From positions 11,909,611 through 11,973,610 of the forward strand of contig OZ017801.1 of assembly GCA_963969395.1 (NCBI GenBank): a stretch of 64,000 nucleotides of DNA. Reading direction: 5' to 3'. The translations under genes were made by a program, and so were the position numbers. This DNA comes from Pseudoscleropodium purum. Lineage: Eukaryota > Streptophyta > Bryopsida > Hypnales > Brachytheciaceae. Shown here one piece after another: positions 23,371-36,140 of this stretch. Numbering within the stretch: position 1 is the first letter of the stretch; each line of letters begins with the position of its first letter. Below the pieces are notes generated by a model. It was not told the origin of the DNA and did no database searches. It saw only the letters and a program-made list of their open reading frames with translations.

Positions 23371-23644
23371 AGGAAGGTATACCCAAATGTGCCACTGACC
23401 TTAAACCGCCATCTATACTATGTGTACATCTCCAAAGTTAGTTTTGTACCTATATGGAAGAAACACTTTTAGAACCAAACTTTGTTCCTTAATAACTTTT
23501 GCATACAATATCCAAATGCCACGTTCTTTGGTGCGTTGGAACCTCCTTTCACTTGCCAACAAAAACATATGAAAATCTGACCATTCTAATAATAGACAAT
23601 AGGCTCAGTAGCAAAAAATGGCAGTTTTGGGAGCATTTACCTTA
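23371..23644 (-). mobile_element. MITE-A copy 3 (full length, inverted)
   Basis: The left end reads AGGAAGGTATACCCAAATG and the right end reads GGCAGTTTTGGGAGCATTTACCTT, an imperfect inverse. Family words in inverse order: TAAACCGCCATC, ACATCTCCAAAGTTAG, TAGAACCAAACTTTG, TTTGGTGCGTTGGAACCTCC and CTTGCCAACAAAA. At about 274 bp it is the best copy for defining the family length. Confidence 0.8.
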
Positions 23645-25984
23645 AGTTATGCTCTCACCCAAGTTTACAAATCTTTTGAGTTCTGCTAAATTACATTGCA
23701 TCCTTGCTTCTTACATGCTTATCCAGTCACCTACTTACCCTGTCTGGTACGGGGTTTAATTTTTTAAATTATATTTATATTTATATTTGTACTTTACAAA
23801 GTGCCAGTGATGGATGGATGGTCGGGCACCCAGCTTCAGTTGTTGTGAGTTTGGCTCCAATCCTGACAAAGCCAAATGCTATGATTCCAAAGTTGCCATC
23901 TCCTTCCCTGCAGGACAATTGGCCCAGGTACGGTACAGTCCACTATTGGCAAACAAAATAACTTAGTTTGTCAACCAGAAAAAAAGGGTTCTCAGTTCAG
24001 ACAATTAAACTTGTCAGTAGTGTGCATCAGGGCTTTTTTGTGTGGCATCATAGTACTGGATTGCATAAGAAAAAAAAAAATTAGCTTAAAAATGGCAACA
24101 AAACTGATCATGAAATTTTTTGGCTAGAAAATTCAAATTGACCAAAAAAAATCTTGGGTGAAATTATTCATCACATTGTGGATGAAAGCAGAATTATTAT
24201 GGACATGTGATGTATGTTGACATGATATGTTTTATTTATTGGATGGATGGATGTTTAAATTTGGAACACCACTGTAACATTTAATATCACCACTTTGGTA
24301 CTTCATAAAAAATGAAAAAAAAGAAGTCATGGTGTGCAACAACGATCTCAAAACAGGTTTTATCAGATTTTCCGAGAGGCTATTTCTGCATGCCTATGGG
24401 GGACTATGACCACGATCTTCTATTTCTATGGTAGGAACAGGTTGCTAGATGCATAGCTGATTGTAAGTATTTTGGATTATTTTTTTTCCTTGATAAAAGA
24501 TAAATTGCGACAATGGAGGATTTTTAGTATTGCACTGAAAGCTATTTCTTATTCTTTTGAGTGGTTGAAATTGCTAAGGGAATGAGGGAATAAAATGAAG
24601 ACAAGAACATTTGTGACTTTCTCAATTATTCAATACAAAAGTAATATCTTACATGCACATTGTAAACTTCATGACAATGGGAATAGGCAGTTGAACAATG
24701 GACACATTGCAACTTCAACTTTCAGCCATACAATTAAACGTGAAAGTTTCAAGCCACACATTTAAATTGAAAGCTTCAAGCCACACATTTGTAATTTAGA
24801 ACATGAAGTTGCATATGAATAATTTGAAAACTATTGAGTCTAAATTGCAAACAGGATTATAGGACAAACAATGAACTTGCACCAACTAGGAATTTGAACC
24901 CTACTTGCAACATACAAGGCTACCCATTTGTAGCATTGGTGGGACTTGCATACAAGACAAACAAATATATAAAAAATTTAGAGTTAACAACAAGTTCACA
25001 ACGACCCCACAATGTTCTCCTAGCCTCTAGCCTGCCAATTGATAGTGTTGCACAGTCTAGTTGCAGCTCCAATCCAAATGAGACTCCAACTCCAATCCAA
25101 AACACACTCTAATAGGCCAGCACAAACTTGTATTGTCAAGGAAAGCCTTCAAATTTGAAAACAAAACCTAGCAAAACCTCATGAAAACTAAGTCACATGG
25201 ATAGAAGAGGATACTCATAATTTTTCCGACCATTACAGTTTACACATCCCAATGCTGACCATTTTTGAGTGCCTTTCTCCATGACTCTATGGCCTCCTTA
25301 TACGGAAAGTTGTCTAGAGTGTAAAATTTTATCCAAACATTCGAACCACAAGTGGAAAGTGCTTGCCAAGTCGATTACAATGGCAAGATTTAAAAAAATT
25401 CAAGGTGCTAAAACACCTCTTGTCCTCTATCGAACCCAACACCATGCAGTAGCCCACCTCTACAACCTTAAAGTATTGAAAGATCAAGGTACCCAAGTGC
25501 CTTGATTGTGAGAGATTTTTCTAGAGCTTAATCATTGGATTGACATGAAAGGGAGGTGCAAGGGATGCATCAGTATTAGCTTTCATTGTAAGCTTGAAAA
25601 GACTTTGTTGATGTCAAGCTTGCCAGTAGACAACATTTGAAGCATGGTGTATGCCTTTTCCCCACCAAGCTCTGTATTGCCCCCATTCAACAACTTCGAA
25701 TGACAATAAAATTCTTCAACACTGACAAGTGCCATGGGAAGCTCTCGTCTACACCGTCTTGTTTCCAATATTGGAGATAAACAATCCCAAATGCATCAAG
25801 TAAGGTTTGTTGAGGGAATCGTCTATCCAATTCATCACAGAGTGATTGAGCAATCTTTGCACAGAGCCACTGACCAACTTAACATTGCAATTAGTCAATG
25901 AAAAATAAGGAATCACAAACAAGCTAGAAATAAGATGGTAATAAGGAATCACAAAGAAGCCACTGATTGAGAGACGGTGAGGCA
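23645..25984. other. Unassigned DNA between MITE-A and the hAT relic
   Basis: No convincing gene. Short open frames at 24834-25112 and on the minus strand at 25583-25952 may be eroded 3' parts of the hAT relic, but I could not match them to a family region. A short TTTATATTTATA-type repeat lies at about 23770. Confidence 0.4.
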
Positions 25985-27803
25985 GTCATGCAAATGAATC
26001 CAACCTGCAAATCAAAAGAAGTATGCAAATGAAATGCATTTCATTGAGAATGCAATGAAGTGCCAGAAACAAATGGAAATGGAAATGGAAATGAAATTTT
26101 TTACTTGAAAATTGATGCTCCACTGTATTCTGGTAGTGGTGGAATTCTAGTTGAGTGACAAAAATTTCAGCAGCTGTAAGCTTGTCCTTGCTCCTTGCAT
26201 AAACAGTAGTGATCTTCAAATTGAATACTAAGTAGCAAATGCCACTGTCACTGTCCAAAGCTTACCACTCCAAATGGACATTGACACTTTTGAGTTGCAC
26301 CAACTCATTGTACCGCGTGAACTCCACTGTACTAAATGCAAAGGATGGATCGATGAACATTCTCGCCAATTTAGCTTGGCAGATTTTAATTGATTGGATG
26401 AAGTCACACATAAAGATATCACGCGCTTGGATCAATTTTATCAAGCAATGAACCACATTGAACATCGGGATGAATAAGGCTAAAGAGAAGAGGACATCAA
26501 TGTCCAATAGTAAACCAAAGTTTCTAGTGGTAGCACCAATGGTCTTCTGGTCACCATTGGCATCCAACTCCATCTTCACAAGAAGAATAGTATACTCGCT
26601 CAAAATATGTTGGACTGGACTCCTCATGGAAATCCAATGAGTATCCATGTTCCGGACCATCTTCCTTGCCTCAATTTTCCATGAGATCTGCTAGTTTTTG
26701 TAATTCAAATTTTTGCTTATTGTTGCGGCAGAAATATGCATAGACGGATTGAAATAATCCTTCCAAATGAGCAATGAGAGGGTAGTTGGAGAGAGTCTCT
26801 ACCACCAATTTAATTCTGTGACTAGCATAGCTAGCACTGACCAGGAAAAGGGCCTATTTCTCAGGAATTTGGATAGTGATGCCTTTTTTTGGTCATTGAA
26901 ATGTGGACATGCTGTCAACCCTAAAACAAACAACCTTTGATGCTATGGATTCATGAGTCAATCCCCCCCCCCTCCAACAACGACAACATAATACTGTTGA
27001 TTAAGTAGTTTGTGGTGCCATCGGCAATGCATGACAAGTGAAGCAGATGTGGGACCTTCTCCCAGTTATCCATAATGTAAACATGAACTCCAAGCCAAGA
27101 AGTATTATCTACGACTATAACTTCATCTACACAGATAGAGAGAATTCAAGCAGACTGGACTACAACTTTTAGAGTTGACAAAACACTCTCGTGAATGTGT
27201 TTGCTCATCTTCCACCTACTATTCTCTCACCAATGTTTTCTTGATAAGTTTTTAATCTTTAGGTGCTTTAAAAGATATTGTTCATGTTCGTAACCATACA
27301 TAGGATGCCGACAACTCAAAACATGGAAGAGGGTGGAGAATTGTAGCCCTTGTGTTTCAGCTCACCCTCCAAACTGCCCAACAATTGATCCCATGGGTGT
27401 GGCTAGTCCAAAACTTACAGAATTTGAGATGCTTACAGTCAAGTTTAGTGAATGTGTCACCTTCCTTAAGGTGCGGGAATGACACCCTGTAATCCCTATA
27501 CATTCGCTTTCCCTTGTGTTTTTCGAGGTTGTCCATCTTCGATACCATCACCTTGTACCGCCTACCAATTGCACTGTAGCTTTGGCACACCACACTAGTC
27601 AAATCGCCTTGACTGTTAAACTCGCCCTCAGCCCAAGTGAACCTACATGCCCATACTACTTGCCGTCGCCTCATGATAGTATTGGGGGCGGCCTTCTTTT
27701 GTTTTGGCATGCAAGAAGATGCATCAGGGGCACCCCTCCTTCTTCTTGTAGGTACAAACTTGATCAACATCGGTGGGTGCTTTAGGCGACACCACGATTG
27801 CAT
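25985..27803 (-). pseudogene. hAT-type ZNF862/DUF4371-like transposase pseudogene
   Basis: Read on the minus strand, consecutive pieces in different frames rebuild a hAT-derived protein. At 27803-27357 there is a zinc-finger-like part (VVCQSYSAIGRRYKVMV, DNLEKHKGKRMYRDY, a C-x2-C...H-like arrangement). Next comes YLLKHLKIKNLSRKHW at about 27250. At about 27130-26990 is VDEVIVVDNTSWLGVHVYIM, with the Asp typical of the hAT RNase H fold, followed by a TNYLINSIM block. SHRIKLVVETLSNYPLIAHL lies at about 26830-26760. At 26660-26262 the frame RNMDTHWISMRSPVQHILSE continues into IFMCDFIQSIKICQAKL. A one-base shift near 26680 and several stops break it. The limits, especially the 3' end, are approximate. 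It is inactive as it stands. Confidence 0.8.
26073..26096. repeat. Hexanucleotide microsatellite
   Basis: About four units of AAATGG run in tandem within the 3' part of the hAT relic. The repeat is short and of no evident function. Confidence 0.8.
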
Positions 27804-29141
27804 TAGAGAGGCTTGGGAATTGCTCGGGGATGGGCAAGGAGTCGGAAAGTTGAATCTCTGATATGACTGTCACATCGTCTCAAATGTCAATGGTACTACT
27901 TCTCTTTGGCATTGCGGACAATAGTTTGCCTACACCCTAGTTGTTGCAAGGTGAGAAGAAAGTCTTCATCCTGAAATTTTTGGGTAGCTATAGGTGAGGC
28001 ACCATTCCCGCAAACTTGCACCCCAATCCCAAAATTCCCCAACAACACACAGCCTTACACCATGCGCACAAAATTCCACCGAATGTAAGAAGTACACACA
28101 TTCACAAAGAAAGCAAGGAGCAATGTCAAAATGCAAGTGATCGGAAGAGGAGAAGCTTGGCATTTTCATACTTGAAACCGCCTAAAAGCAACGTCCACCA
28201 ACAAGTAAGAATGCCAACGAAACAATTGCCAATTCAATGACAGCCTCCATTTCTGTTGTTTAATGAATGTGCAAGATTAATTGAATCTTCAAAATTCACA
28301 GCATGCAAGATTGGTGGCTACAAATTGCAAAATGAAAACGACAACGGCACGGCACCATCCATGTAACAATCACAACACCCTAAAGCCTAATTAATGCTTA
28401 ACAAGTTAATAGTAATCATGCTCAAGGAAGCAAGGAGCAACGGATTCAAACTTTAGAGCGCATTCAAGAATCAACATTCAACAATGCAACATTGCCAATT
28501 TTTTTGAAAACCCTAAAATTTGAAAAATGATGATTGCTTGGCCGAACAATTGATGATTACAATGGCAAGCTTTTAGAATCTCAAGAAGAAGCACTAGAGC
28601 TGATTAGAGTAGGAGCTCTAAAAAAAATTGGAAGCCTGTAGCAGCCTTACACACAAAATCACGTGAAAAAATGAAGTTGCAGGCCCTACCAAGGAGAATC
28701 AAGTGCTAAAACCTTGCCAAGAGGTAGTGCGTGATGTTAGGGTTGCAAGTGAATCCTACGGTGGAGTTGCAACAACCTTTGCTCTACATTGACAATTGAG
28801 GGAACGCATCAATGATCACGTCACTTGATGGGGAGCGGATGAACGTGACTTCCTGGTTGGATGAAAAGATGAATTTGCAAGAGGCTAGTTGATAGTAATC
28901 ATCAAGTGGCTCAAATCTTGATTTTTGCTTGATTTTTTCCCATGTATAAGTAGCATGGCTGAAATCTAGGTAGAAATGAAGCGAATTTTAGCCAGTTTTG
29001 CAAATGCTGGTGTGCAATACCCCAAATCACCCAAAATGGCATATGAAGGGCGGAAGGTGAGAAAAAAAAAGAGAAAAAGACTGGAATCATATTTTCAATG
29101 TGTGTAAAGCATTACTTGATTATTTTGGTCTTGTTAATTCC
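27804..29141. other. Unassigned DNA upstream of the hAT relic
   Basis: No gene is recognised on either strand. No CAGGGTTGAC-type hAT end is visible here. Composition is intermediate until about 28950 and then AT-rich. Confidence 0.4.
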
Positions 29142-29145
29142 TTAA

Positions 29146-29604
29146 CCTTTAAGCACTCCATAGCCCTGAATCTAGCCTCTCAAAATTTAATTTGGAGAAA
29201 ATTAACTTTATATCTTGGTAGTACTATCCAAAAAGAAGTGTAGAGGGTGAGGATACAACAAAATGATGCTTAGAAGTGGTTCTAGTGGAAATCATTGCCA
29301 AACATCAAATTGGGGGACCAACAAAAAAATAGAAAGTATTGTAAAATGCAATTTCAAAGTATAATAGTATATCCCTTGAAATGCCAATTTTGACCATTTT
29401 CAACACACCATTTTGACCACTATAATCTCATAATCTAAACAATCAACCCTTGCCAAATTCTCATTGCACCTCCAGACCCCACTTCTTTGTGAAATTCAAC
29501 GATGAAACATTCTAGATTCTATTTTTGTAGTCATAGTACAAATTTTTTCGAACAGTGGTTTGAAATCAATGGATTTCAAGAATCATGGCTTGGGCATTCA
29601 AGGG
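29146..29604. mobile_element. TTAA-flanked short element (459 bp)
   Basis: It is bounded by TTAA at 29142-29145 and 29605-29608. The left end reads CCTTTAAGCACTCC and the inverse of the right end reads CCCTTGAATGCCCAAG. The ends resemble those of the other TTAA-bounded elements in the window. There is no coding capacity. Confidence 0.65.
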
Positions 29605-29836
29605 TTAAAGACTAAAGGTGATCTAAAATTTTAAAATGTGAAGAATTTATACTAACTTATTCCTAAATAATCCAAGTTATGGCCTAGAAATTATGTCCAT
29701 ACATTTAAATCTTCCATTGTCGTAGCCAATACTTATCAATAAAATCATTTTAAAATCAAAAAATGCAGATCAGCTTGAAGACTAATTAGGGATTGAATAT
29801 GTACAATAGTAGTGAGTGAAAGCAAGAAATATTTAA

Positions 29837-30719
29837 CCTCTAAAAGTCCATAGGGTTCAATTAAAACACAAATGCATTATAAAATACCAATATAAGTTAT
29901 AAATTTTTTGGAGTTTGCATCAACAAAGATAATAGAAAGTAAAAAAAGTAAAAAATATCCATATGGGTGAAATTATAAAACTATTTTAAGATTCTCTTCA
30001 AATAAATTTTGAAGATATAACTTCAAAAATTCACAAAAAAACACAATTTCTCTCTTTAGAGCATGCCCACCCGTCCTACATTTTGCAAGCAAGTTTGGGT
30101 AGGCATTTTGTAGGCCATTTGCCCTAAGGCCCGAGGCACCTCATCCATGGCCAACCTCAGGGCCGGTCTAGAGGCTTTCTATACCTGGAGTTTTCACCTA
30201 GAGGCACTTTTGACCCAATTTTCATTAGAGGCGCTTTTCCTGCATTTTGTCTCTTCATGTTTTGGAGGTCAGTTTGGAGACCGCGATCTGGCCTCCAAAA
30301 GGTCCTTGTTTTGGAGGCCGGCCACCACTTCCAAGCAAGGCTCAGAGAAAAGTCATCCGTTTTGGAGGATAGGTGGGAATGCTCTTAGTAGTTGAATTTT
30401 TTGATTGGTCATAATTGTGGTTTCTATTGATTTGTGAAAAAATGCATAATATCTAATAATGGGAACACCAATACTTTTCCCAAATAATTAGGTCTTTCAA
30501 CACTAGGCAAATTGTAAACACTTTGTGCTATCTATCTTATAATTTTTGTTTGACTATAGCAATCTTACTTTTGAATATAAATATTGAAAAAAATCTCAAA
30601 TATCCAATCTTTTAAAATAAAATAAAAACGTACTCAAAATTAAAAAGTTTTTTTCCACCTAAAAATGTTGCTTGAAGTTGAGCAACAACCAAAAAGTGGT
30701 CAATTTGAACACTTAGGGG
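29837..30719 (+). mobile_element. TTAA-flanked family G element, copy 1, carrying a nested insertion
   Basis: It is bounded by TTAA at 29833-29836 and 30720-30723. The left end reads CCTCTAAAAGTCC and the inverse of the right end reads CCCCTAAGTGTTC. The body matches 56541-57056 in opposite orientation over nearly its whole length (for example CACAAATGCATTATAAAATA, GAAGATATAACTTCAAAA and ACTTTGTGCTAT). Removing the nested 30059-30384 element leaves about 557 bp, close to the 516 bp of the other copy. Confidence 0.85.
30059..30384. mobile_element. Tourist/PIF-Harbinger-like MITE nested in family G
   Basis: It begins GAGCATGCCCACCCGTCCT and its right end is the inverse of GAGCATTCCCACCTATCCT. 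It is flanked by a 3-bp TTA duplication (30056-30058 and 30385-30387). TTA/TAA duplications with GAGCAT-type ends are characteristic of PIF/Harbinger MITEs. Its 326 bp are richer in GC than the host element. The empty site is preserved in the family G copy at about 56850, where CTCTCTTTA (read on the minus strand) is uninterrupted. An open frame across it from 30147 is not a gene. Confidence 0.9.
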
Positions 30720-30846
30720 TTAACGTCAATTTTGTTGAAGTGACACTATTTTGGTGCCAAAAATTGTAACATATATGTACATGAAGATTTAACATCTTAG
30801 ACAACTACAGATTTATATTTCCAAACAAATATTCCAAACAGTGATA

Positions 30847-31175
30847 AAGTAATGGGATACCACCAATTTAATGAAATTAAAGTTACTTGTATTGTATCAT
30901 CTAATTTATTGCACTTCCAATTCAAATGCAAGCATAATTTTGGATACATGTGTCAATGTATCTAAAAATAATATTCAAAGTATGTAATAACTTTCAACTA
31001 TTGTCCATATTTTTTGTAATTTAAAATAATCATATAATATTTTCATTTTCATTTTTTCATTTTGTAGAAATTATTTTATTGTTTTGATGGTTTGAGTATT
31101 GTGTGGAGTATCCAATTTTACTTGGATACTCTACACAATTGCTATAGATAGTATCTAGGTGGTATCCCATTACTT
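30847..31175. mobile_element. 329-bp element with AAGTAATGGGATACCACC ends
   Basis: The left end AAGTAATGGGATACCACC (30847-30864) is matched by a perfect 18-base inverse at 31158-31175. Inside, 31096-31138 forms a hairpin: ATTGTGTGGAGTATCCAA pairs with TTGGATACTCTACACAAT. The flanks suggest a TAA or TTAA-like target but are not decisive. No coding capacity is visible. Confidence 0.75.
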
Positions 31176-32391
31176 AAATAATGTGGAGTATCCTATTTTT
31201 ACTTAGAAATTTAGAAGAATATTCTTCCACGAGGCTTACAATTATTTATCAAGTTTTATTTTTAAAGTCTATCTTTTACAATCTACATAAGTGCATAGAA
31301 GGCTCTTTCTTTAGTCTCTTGTGTGTATATTTCTACAATGATACTCAAAAGACTTTTCCATCACTTCAATTGTTGCATCTCAACTCCCTAAAGTTGTTAG
31401 AATTTCATTTTTATTCATTTTTGTAAATTTTTTTCTATTTTTAAAGAAATTTATACATGCAAATATATGTTTTTGTAAAACTTTCTATTAACTTGTTTCT
31501 TGCACAATTTTGAAGGTTTTTTTTTGTACCTAAAATTTTGAAAATAAAATACTCATAATATTCTACTAATTATATATATGTAATTTAATTTAATTTTTCC
31601 ATAAGCTTGTAGTACTACCTCCAATTTATGCAACAAAATCATAAATTGTTTCATGCTTTTTTGAATACTAGTGAATTTTATTTAAAAAAAATTATGTTTT
31701 GAATATTAATTTCCAATTATATTTGTTTTTTCAAATAAAAAAACTTATGAACTTTTTGAAGTGATTTTGAAGGGCCATTTTTAAACTTCAAAAGTTATTT
31801 ATTGAGGTGAAACATATTTCATCAGACAATCATCCTTGCTAACAAAATAATGTTACATATGAGATTTTTTGGTTTGTTGGAAATGGGTACAAAAACAACT
31901 TATAAATCTTTATTTTGAACTCAATTTTCAAATAAAAATAATAACAAAAGATATGAGTTGCTTACAACAACATTCTTCACCAATGATCTCGGTTGACAAT
32001 TTTCAATTTTGTCTTAAAGTTATTAGCAATTTAGGTTTTGTTTTCAATCATGGACATGCTTCTACTTAATATTTTATTATTATAAAATGAATATTAGTAT
32101 TATTTTGCTAAAAAATCCCCCAAGTATAGACACAATTTAGTTGATTTCTAAGGGGCACCAAAGATTGCAACATTTATATGCACAAAGCTCAAAATATTAA
32201 GACTAGTGCAAATCTATATTTTGAGGTTGTGTGCTCTAAGAATTGCTTAAATAGGGTTAAAATTCATGAAATTTTGCCAACTTGACAAATTTGACTTTAA
32301 ATGTTAGGATGTGAAATAGAAATAGGATTGCTAATCATTGAGATCTACTGTAGCTTGATTGATCACTCTAGGCTGTGCTAGAACTGACCTG
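31176..32391. other. AT-rich intergenic DNA
   Basis: No gene and no clear element. The stretch is very AT-rich with homopolymer runs. A second GTGGAGTATCC word at about 31183 echoes the hairpin of the neighbouring element. Confidence 0.5.
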
Positions 32392-32553
32392 GATGTCGAA
32401 TTTCGTTAAACATGGCAGTCATTCCACGGGCAACTTTGGCACTTTTACAGTTTAGACTGCACAGTCTGAAATCTATACATGTCCTAAATGGATTAGACCA
32501 CTTGGTCTGAAAATGGCATATGGAATATCTTCATATTAACAAGATTCGACATC
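32392..32553. mobile_element. MITE-C copy 1 (162 bp)
   Basis: The left end reads GATGTCGAATTTCGTTAA and the right end is the inverse of GATGTCGAATCTTGTTAA. Subterminal words are TTTGGCAC on the left and GGCATATGGAATATC on the right. Internal TAGACTGCACAGTCTGAAA and TTAGACCACTTGGTCTGAAA words are self-complementary. It is non-coding. Confidence 0.8.
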
Positions 32554-33759
32554 TTGATAATCTTTCACAGCAATTATTGTGTAGATCTGGATCGGAGGGA
32601 GTGAAAATTCATCCATCAGCTTTTGTTTGTTGTAAGTTACTTTGATGTTTTTCTTCTTCTTTTGGTGTAGGCCAGACAACTGACTACTTGTAGAGGATGC
32701 AATCAATCATTCGTGGAGCTTTCGAATGAATTATCATCCTTCGCATATTATTCTTGGATTATAGCTTGTCTTGTCTCAACTGTTGGTTCAGTGATGTAAT
32801 CACAGAGAGCTCCTTATACGGTCCAATAATTAGTGAATCAGGGTCCCTAACTCGCTCCACATAAGCATTGGTAACACAGACAGTCTAATTATTAAGTTTT
32901 GAGGTCACCGTTTTGAACAGTCACGTACTAATTTCATTGATGGTTGGTTAGCTAGATCGAAAGAGATCGAAAGAGACTAGTACTGATTGTGAAGTTCACG
33001 CTTTGATCAGCTACCCAAAACGTCCATACCACTCCCTACATTTTAGATCTTCGATCATGTCCATATATGTCGCAATTTTTGGCACCGGAATCGTGCCGAC
33101 ATAACGAAATGAACCATTTTGAGTGTCAAAAATTTGGCACTCTGTACACATATGTATAATTTTATGTAAAAGAAAGTTAAAGATTTCATAAATTAAACGG
33201 CAGCTTCGCATTATAAAGTTCAATGTTCATCGTTTTTGAGCTCTCTGTATAAGGCTCTCGATCAAGTCTCGAATTCTCGATTGATTTCAATGCGGACTGG
33301 GAACTCAAACAAGCTCCCAGAAGCAAAGAGCTGCAACTAGCTCAAGGGTCCGAGGATCCGAAGTATGTCTTCAGTGTAAGTATGATTCGATTCGATGGAG
33401 AGCGGTCTGTTGGTGAGGTGGGTGGGTGCCACGTATGGATGATTCGATCAGATATAAAACTGACTTCCACGGTTTTGAACAAGCCATTATTAACTGCATA
33501 TTTCAGTCCTTTACATCTTTCACCCCCAGTTGGTCCAAAAGCCTCTTTCCCAACAAATAATGGTACCTTTAAAAGAGCCTTGTCGGAGGTGAATCTATGA
33601 AACTGTGCAGCTACTGATCAATATATCGACAATTTGTCGATCGATATATGCTGGGAAGAATACAGAAACAGGAGTAGAAATCATGTCCTGTGCTGACCAC
33701 CCCAGCTAGCTCGACTGGAATTGGTCAATTTTAACCCAGCTGCCTGAATGGTCAAAAAT

Positions 33760-33924
33760 CGTCAACTTCGTTAAATTGGCGCGATTATATGATGGGCTCC
33801 AGAATTGTAACATTCATTAGCAAAATGTTGTAAAAACACACTACCATTGGCATAGATTTCCGACACAGGCGACACTCTGGAAACTGCCAAAGTTATGGAA
33901 TTCCACTGATTTAACGAAATTGAT
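33760..33924. mobile_element. MITE-C copy 2 (165 bp)
   Basis: The left end CGTCAACTTCGTTAAATTGG is matched by the inverse of the right end, CATCAATTTCGTTAAATC, followed by GTGGAATTCC in the inverse. Length and end sequence agree with the copies at 32392 and 34589. Confidence 0.7.
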
Positions 33925-34588
33925 GGATTTGATGCTAACAGTTGTTCCATTGGCATAATTTCACAAAATCGATGCATATTCCGAAAATGGATCTCAGCTT
34001 GGGAGTTGGGACTGGAATAGTCAGTCTCAGACGCTGAGAGCTTTGAGCTTTGAGCTTCAGACATTGATTTGAGAAATTCATCTAAAATCTCCACAGGAAG
34101 TTTTAAGAGAGCTTTCACCGTCGTGATAATGAAACTGAGTGTACCACTTCGCAGGTAGTAATGGTTCAATTGAGATGGTAAACTCCGTTTCATTTCCCCC
34201 ATTGCAAACTCTTAAAATCTGAACTTGTGCTCAGAACTATACCAATCTCAAATATAATTTAGGACTATGCAGTTTCAGTTGGTCAACTGAAAACTCATTT
34301 GGTCGAGGATTTCGAGCACGTACTTTAATTTAAACTTTCAGCATTTGAAGTCACCCACATTGAAACTTTCCAAAACAGCGACTACGACGTACATTGCTGA
34401 AGTCTAAGCCATAAGTAATTTTTCAACTAGTCCACGTCAGCGAGTTCAGAATAGGCCTAACTGAAGGGAGTTTACAGCACCTGCATACCAACCACAGTGG
34501 GGCATGCACGACGACGTTCTTAAACGTCATTGACTAGATCAGATTGACACATGTACATATATCCATCCATCATCTTCAGCATAACTAA

Positions 34589-34748
34589 GGTCAATTTCCT
34601 TAAATTGATGAAACTCCGTACGTTACTTTGGCCGCGCGGCCTGAACCCAAATTCTGTACCTAGTTTGTAGCCTGAAATTAGACCTTTGTGAGGATATGTC
34701 ACAATTTTTTGACTTGTGGAATATCTCCAATTTAACGTGATTGACGTT
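34589..34748. mobile_element. MITE-C copy 3 (about 160 bp, diverged)
   Basis: The left end GGTCAATTTCCTTAAATTG and the inverse of the right end AACGTCAATCACGTTAAATT (then GGAGATATTCC) match the family ends at about three quarters of positions. The length matches copies 1 and 2. Confidence 0.6.
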
Positions 34749-36140
34749 AATAACACATTACCTGTAAAGTGAAGAATGATACCGTGGCGTCCCTCACTCC
34801 GTAACCCAGGGGTACAATTCGAAGCTCGCAGACTGGAGCGAGCTAGCGCTGGAACTCACAAATTGTACACAACCAAGGCAGATGGGAATAGCTTTCTATC
34901 CGGCCAGATAACCAGCTCACTAGCCAATTCATCCAGTGCTGTAATCATGAATCTTCCGGCTGCTTGTCGACGAGGTAGCCAGCCAGCCGACCCAGCTAGC
35001 AATGAAATTTCAGTATTGTCTTCGTCAGAGCGAGGACACCGTACGTCCGTCCGGTCCTCCCAGGCCTGCCCCCAACGCATGACCGTTTGCCAATTGCAAC
35101 TTTGGAAGGGACCGCCAGGGGCCACTTGCAATGGGGACTTGCAATGGGGACCCTGCCAGCAGTGATGAGCTCGACAGGAGATCGAGACAAACTGCTTTTG
35201 GGCCCCTGATTTTGAATGATCCAGTGAGCCAGTGGCCCTAGCTAGCTAGCTCGCTCATGGAATGATAAGTTAGCAGCTAGTCACAAGTTCTGTTGGCTCA
35301 CCTGCATTGATATGTATATTTTATAAAAGTTATTCCTGAAGACACTAGCTCTTTGTCTTGTCTGGAATCATATATCCTGATAGACTGTCCAATGTACGTG
35401 GCCAATTGCAAAGACTCGCACAATATGGCGTCTGCCTCCGCTTTCGTGGTCGGACGTGTCGCGGTCGTCATTACTTGGGCTCGTAGGAAAGCTAGCGCAC
35501 CGCGTAAAGGCTCTGAGAAGCACGCTGTCACCGGCTTCACCGGCTGCTCCAACTTTCCGCCTTCGTTCCCAGGAAGCTACACTCGCCATGCTATTTAGTG
35601 TGGCGGCCTAATCTCGACTTTACGATCTAATTATAACTAATCTTTCCCGATTGGCATCATGGTGCGGATACAACAGTATGCTCAATATCCTTTCACAAGG
35701 TCCATTATAACTTACCACCTGCTAACTGATCTAATTATAACTAAACTGCGTTTCCTGACCATGATGGGAAACTCTAGGACTAAGCTTAACTCCCTTGTGA
35801 TTAGTGAGGAAATTATTGCCACTACAAATTGTTGTTTTGGTGGAAAGAAGTGCTGTACTGTACAGTAGTAATCAGCCTCCCGTAATTCGAAATAGTGTGA
35901 CTTGGGTAAATTAGTATGGCATAGGATGGGTGTCGGTTCCTGGCTCTACAGTGCCACTACTGCTTATTACAATTGAAAAGGTAGGAGGAATAAAAGCGAG
36001 TTGCGTTGAGGGGAGACGGAGGGGCAGGGAGTTGGTGTGAGGGGAGGGCACCGACCAAATTTAAAAAAGGTAGAGTCGACTCTTCTGCAGAAGAACATGG
36101 CTGCTAGAGTTCCTGAACGTCGGGCACTCTACAGTTTGTA

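Noticed and set aside
30147..30395. 82-codon open frame
   Set aside because: It is almost entirely inside the nested PIF-like MITE and runs out through its right end; no homology.
33771..34202. 143-codon minus-strand open frame
   Set aside because: About a third of it is a MITE-C copy (33760-33924), it has no recognisable family and no splice context supports it.
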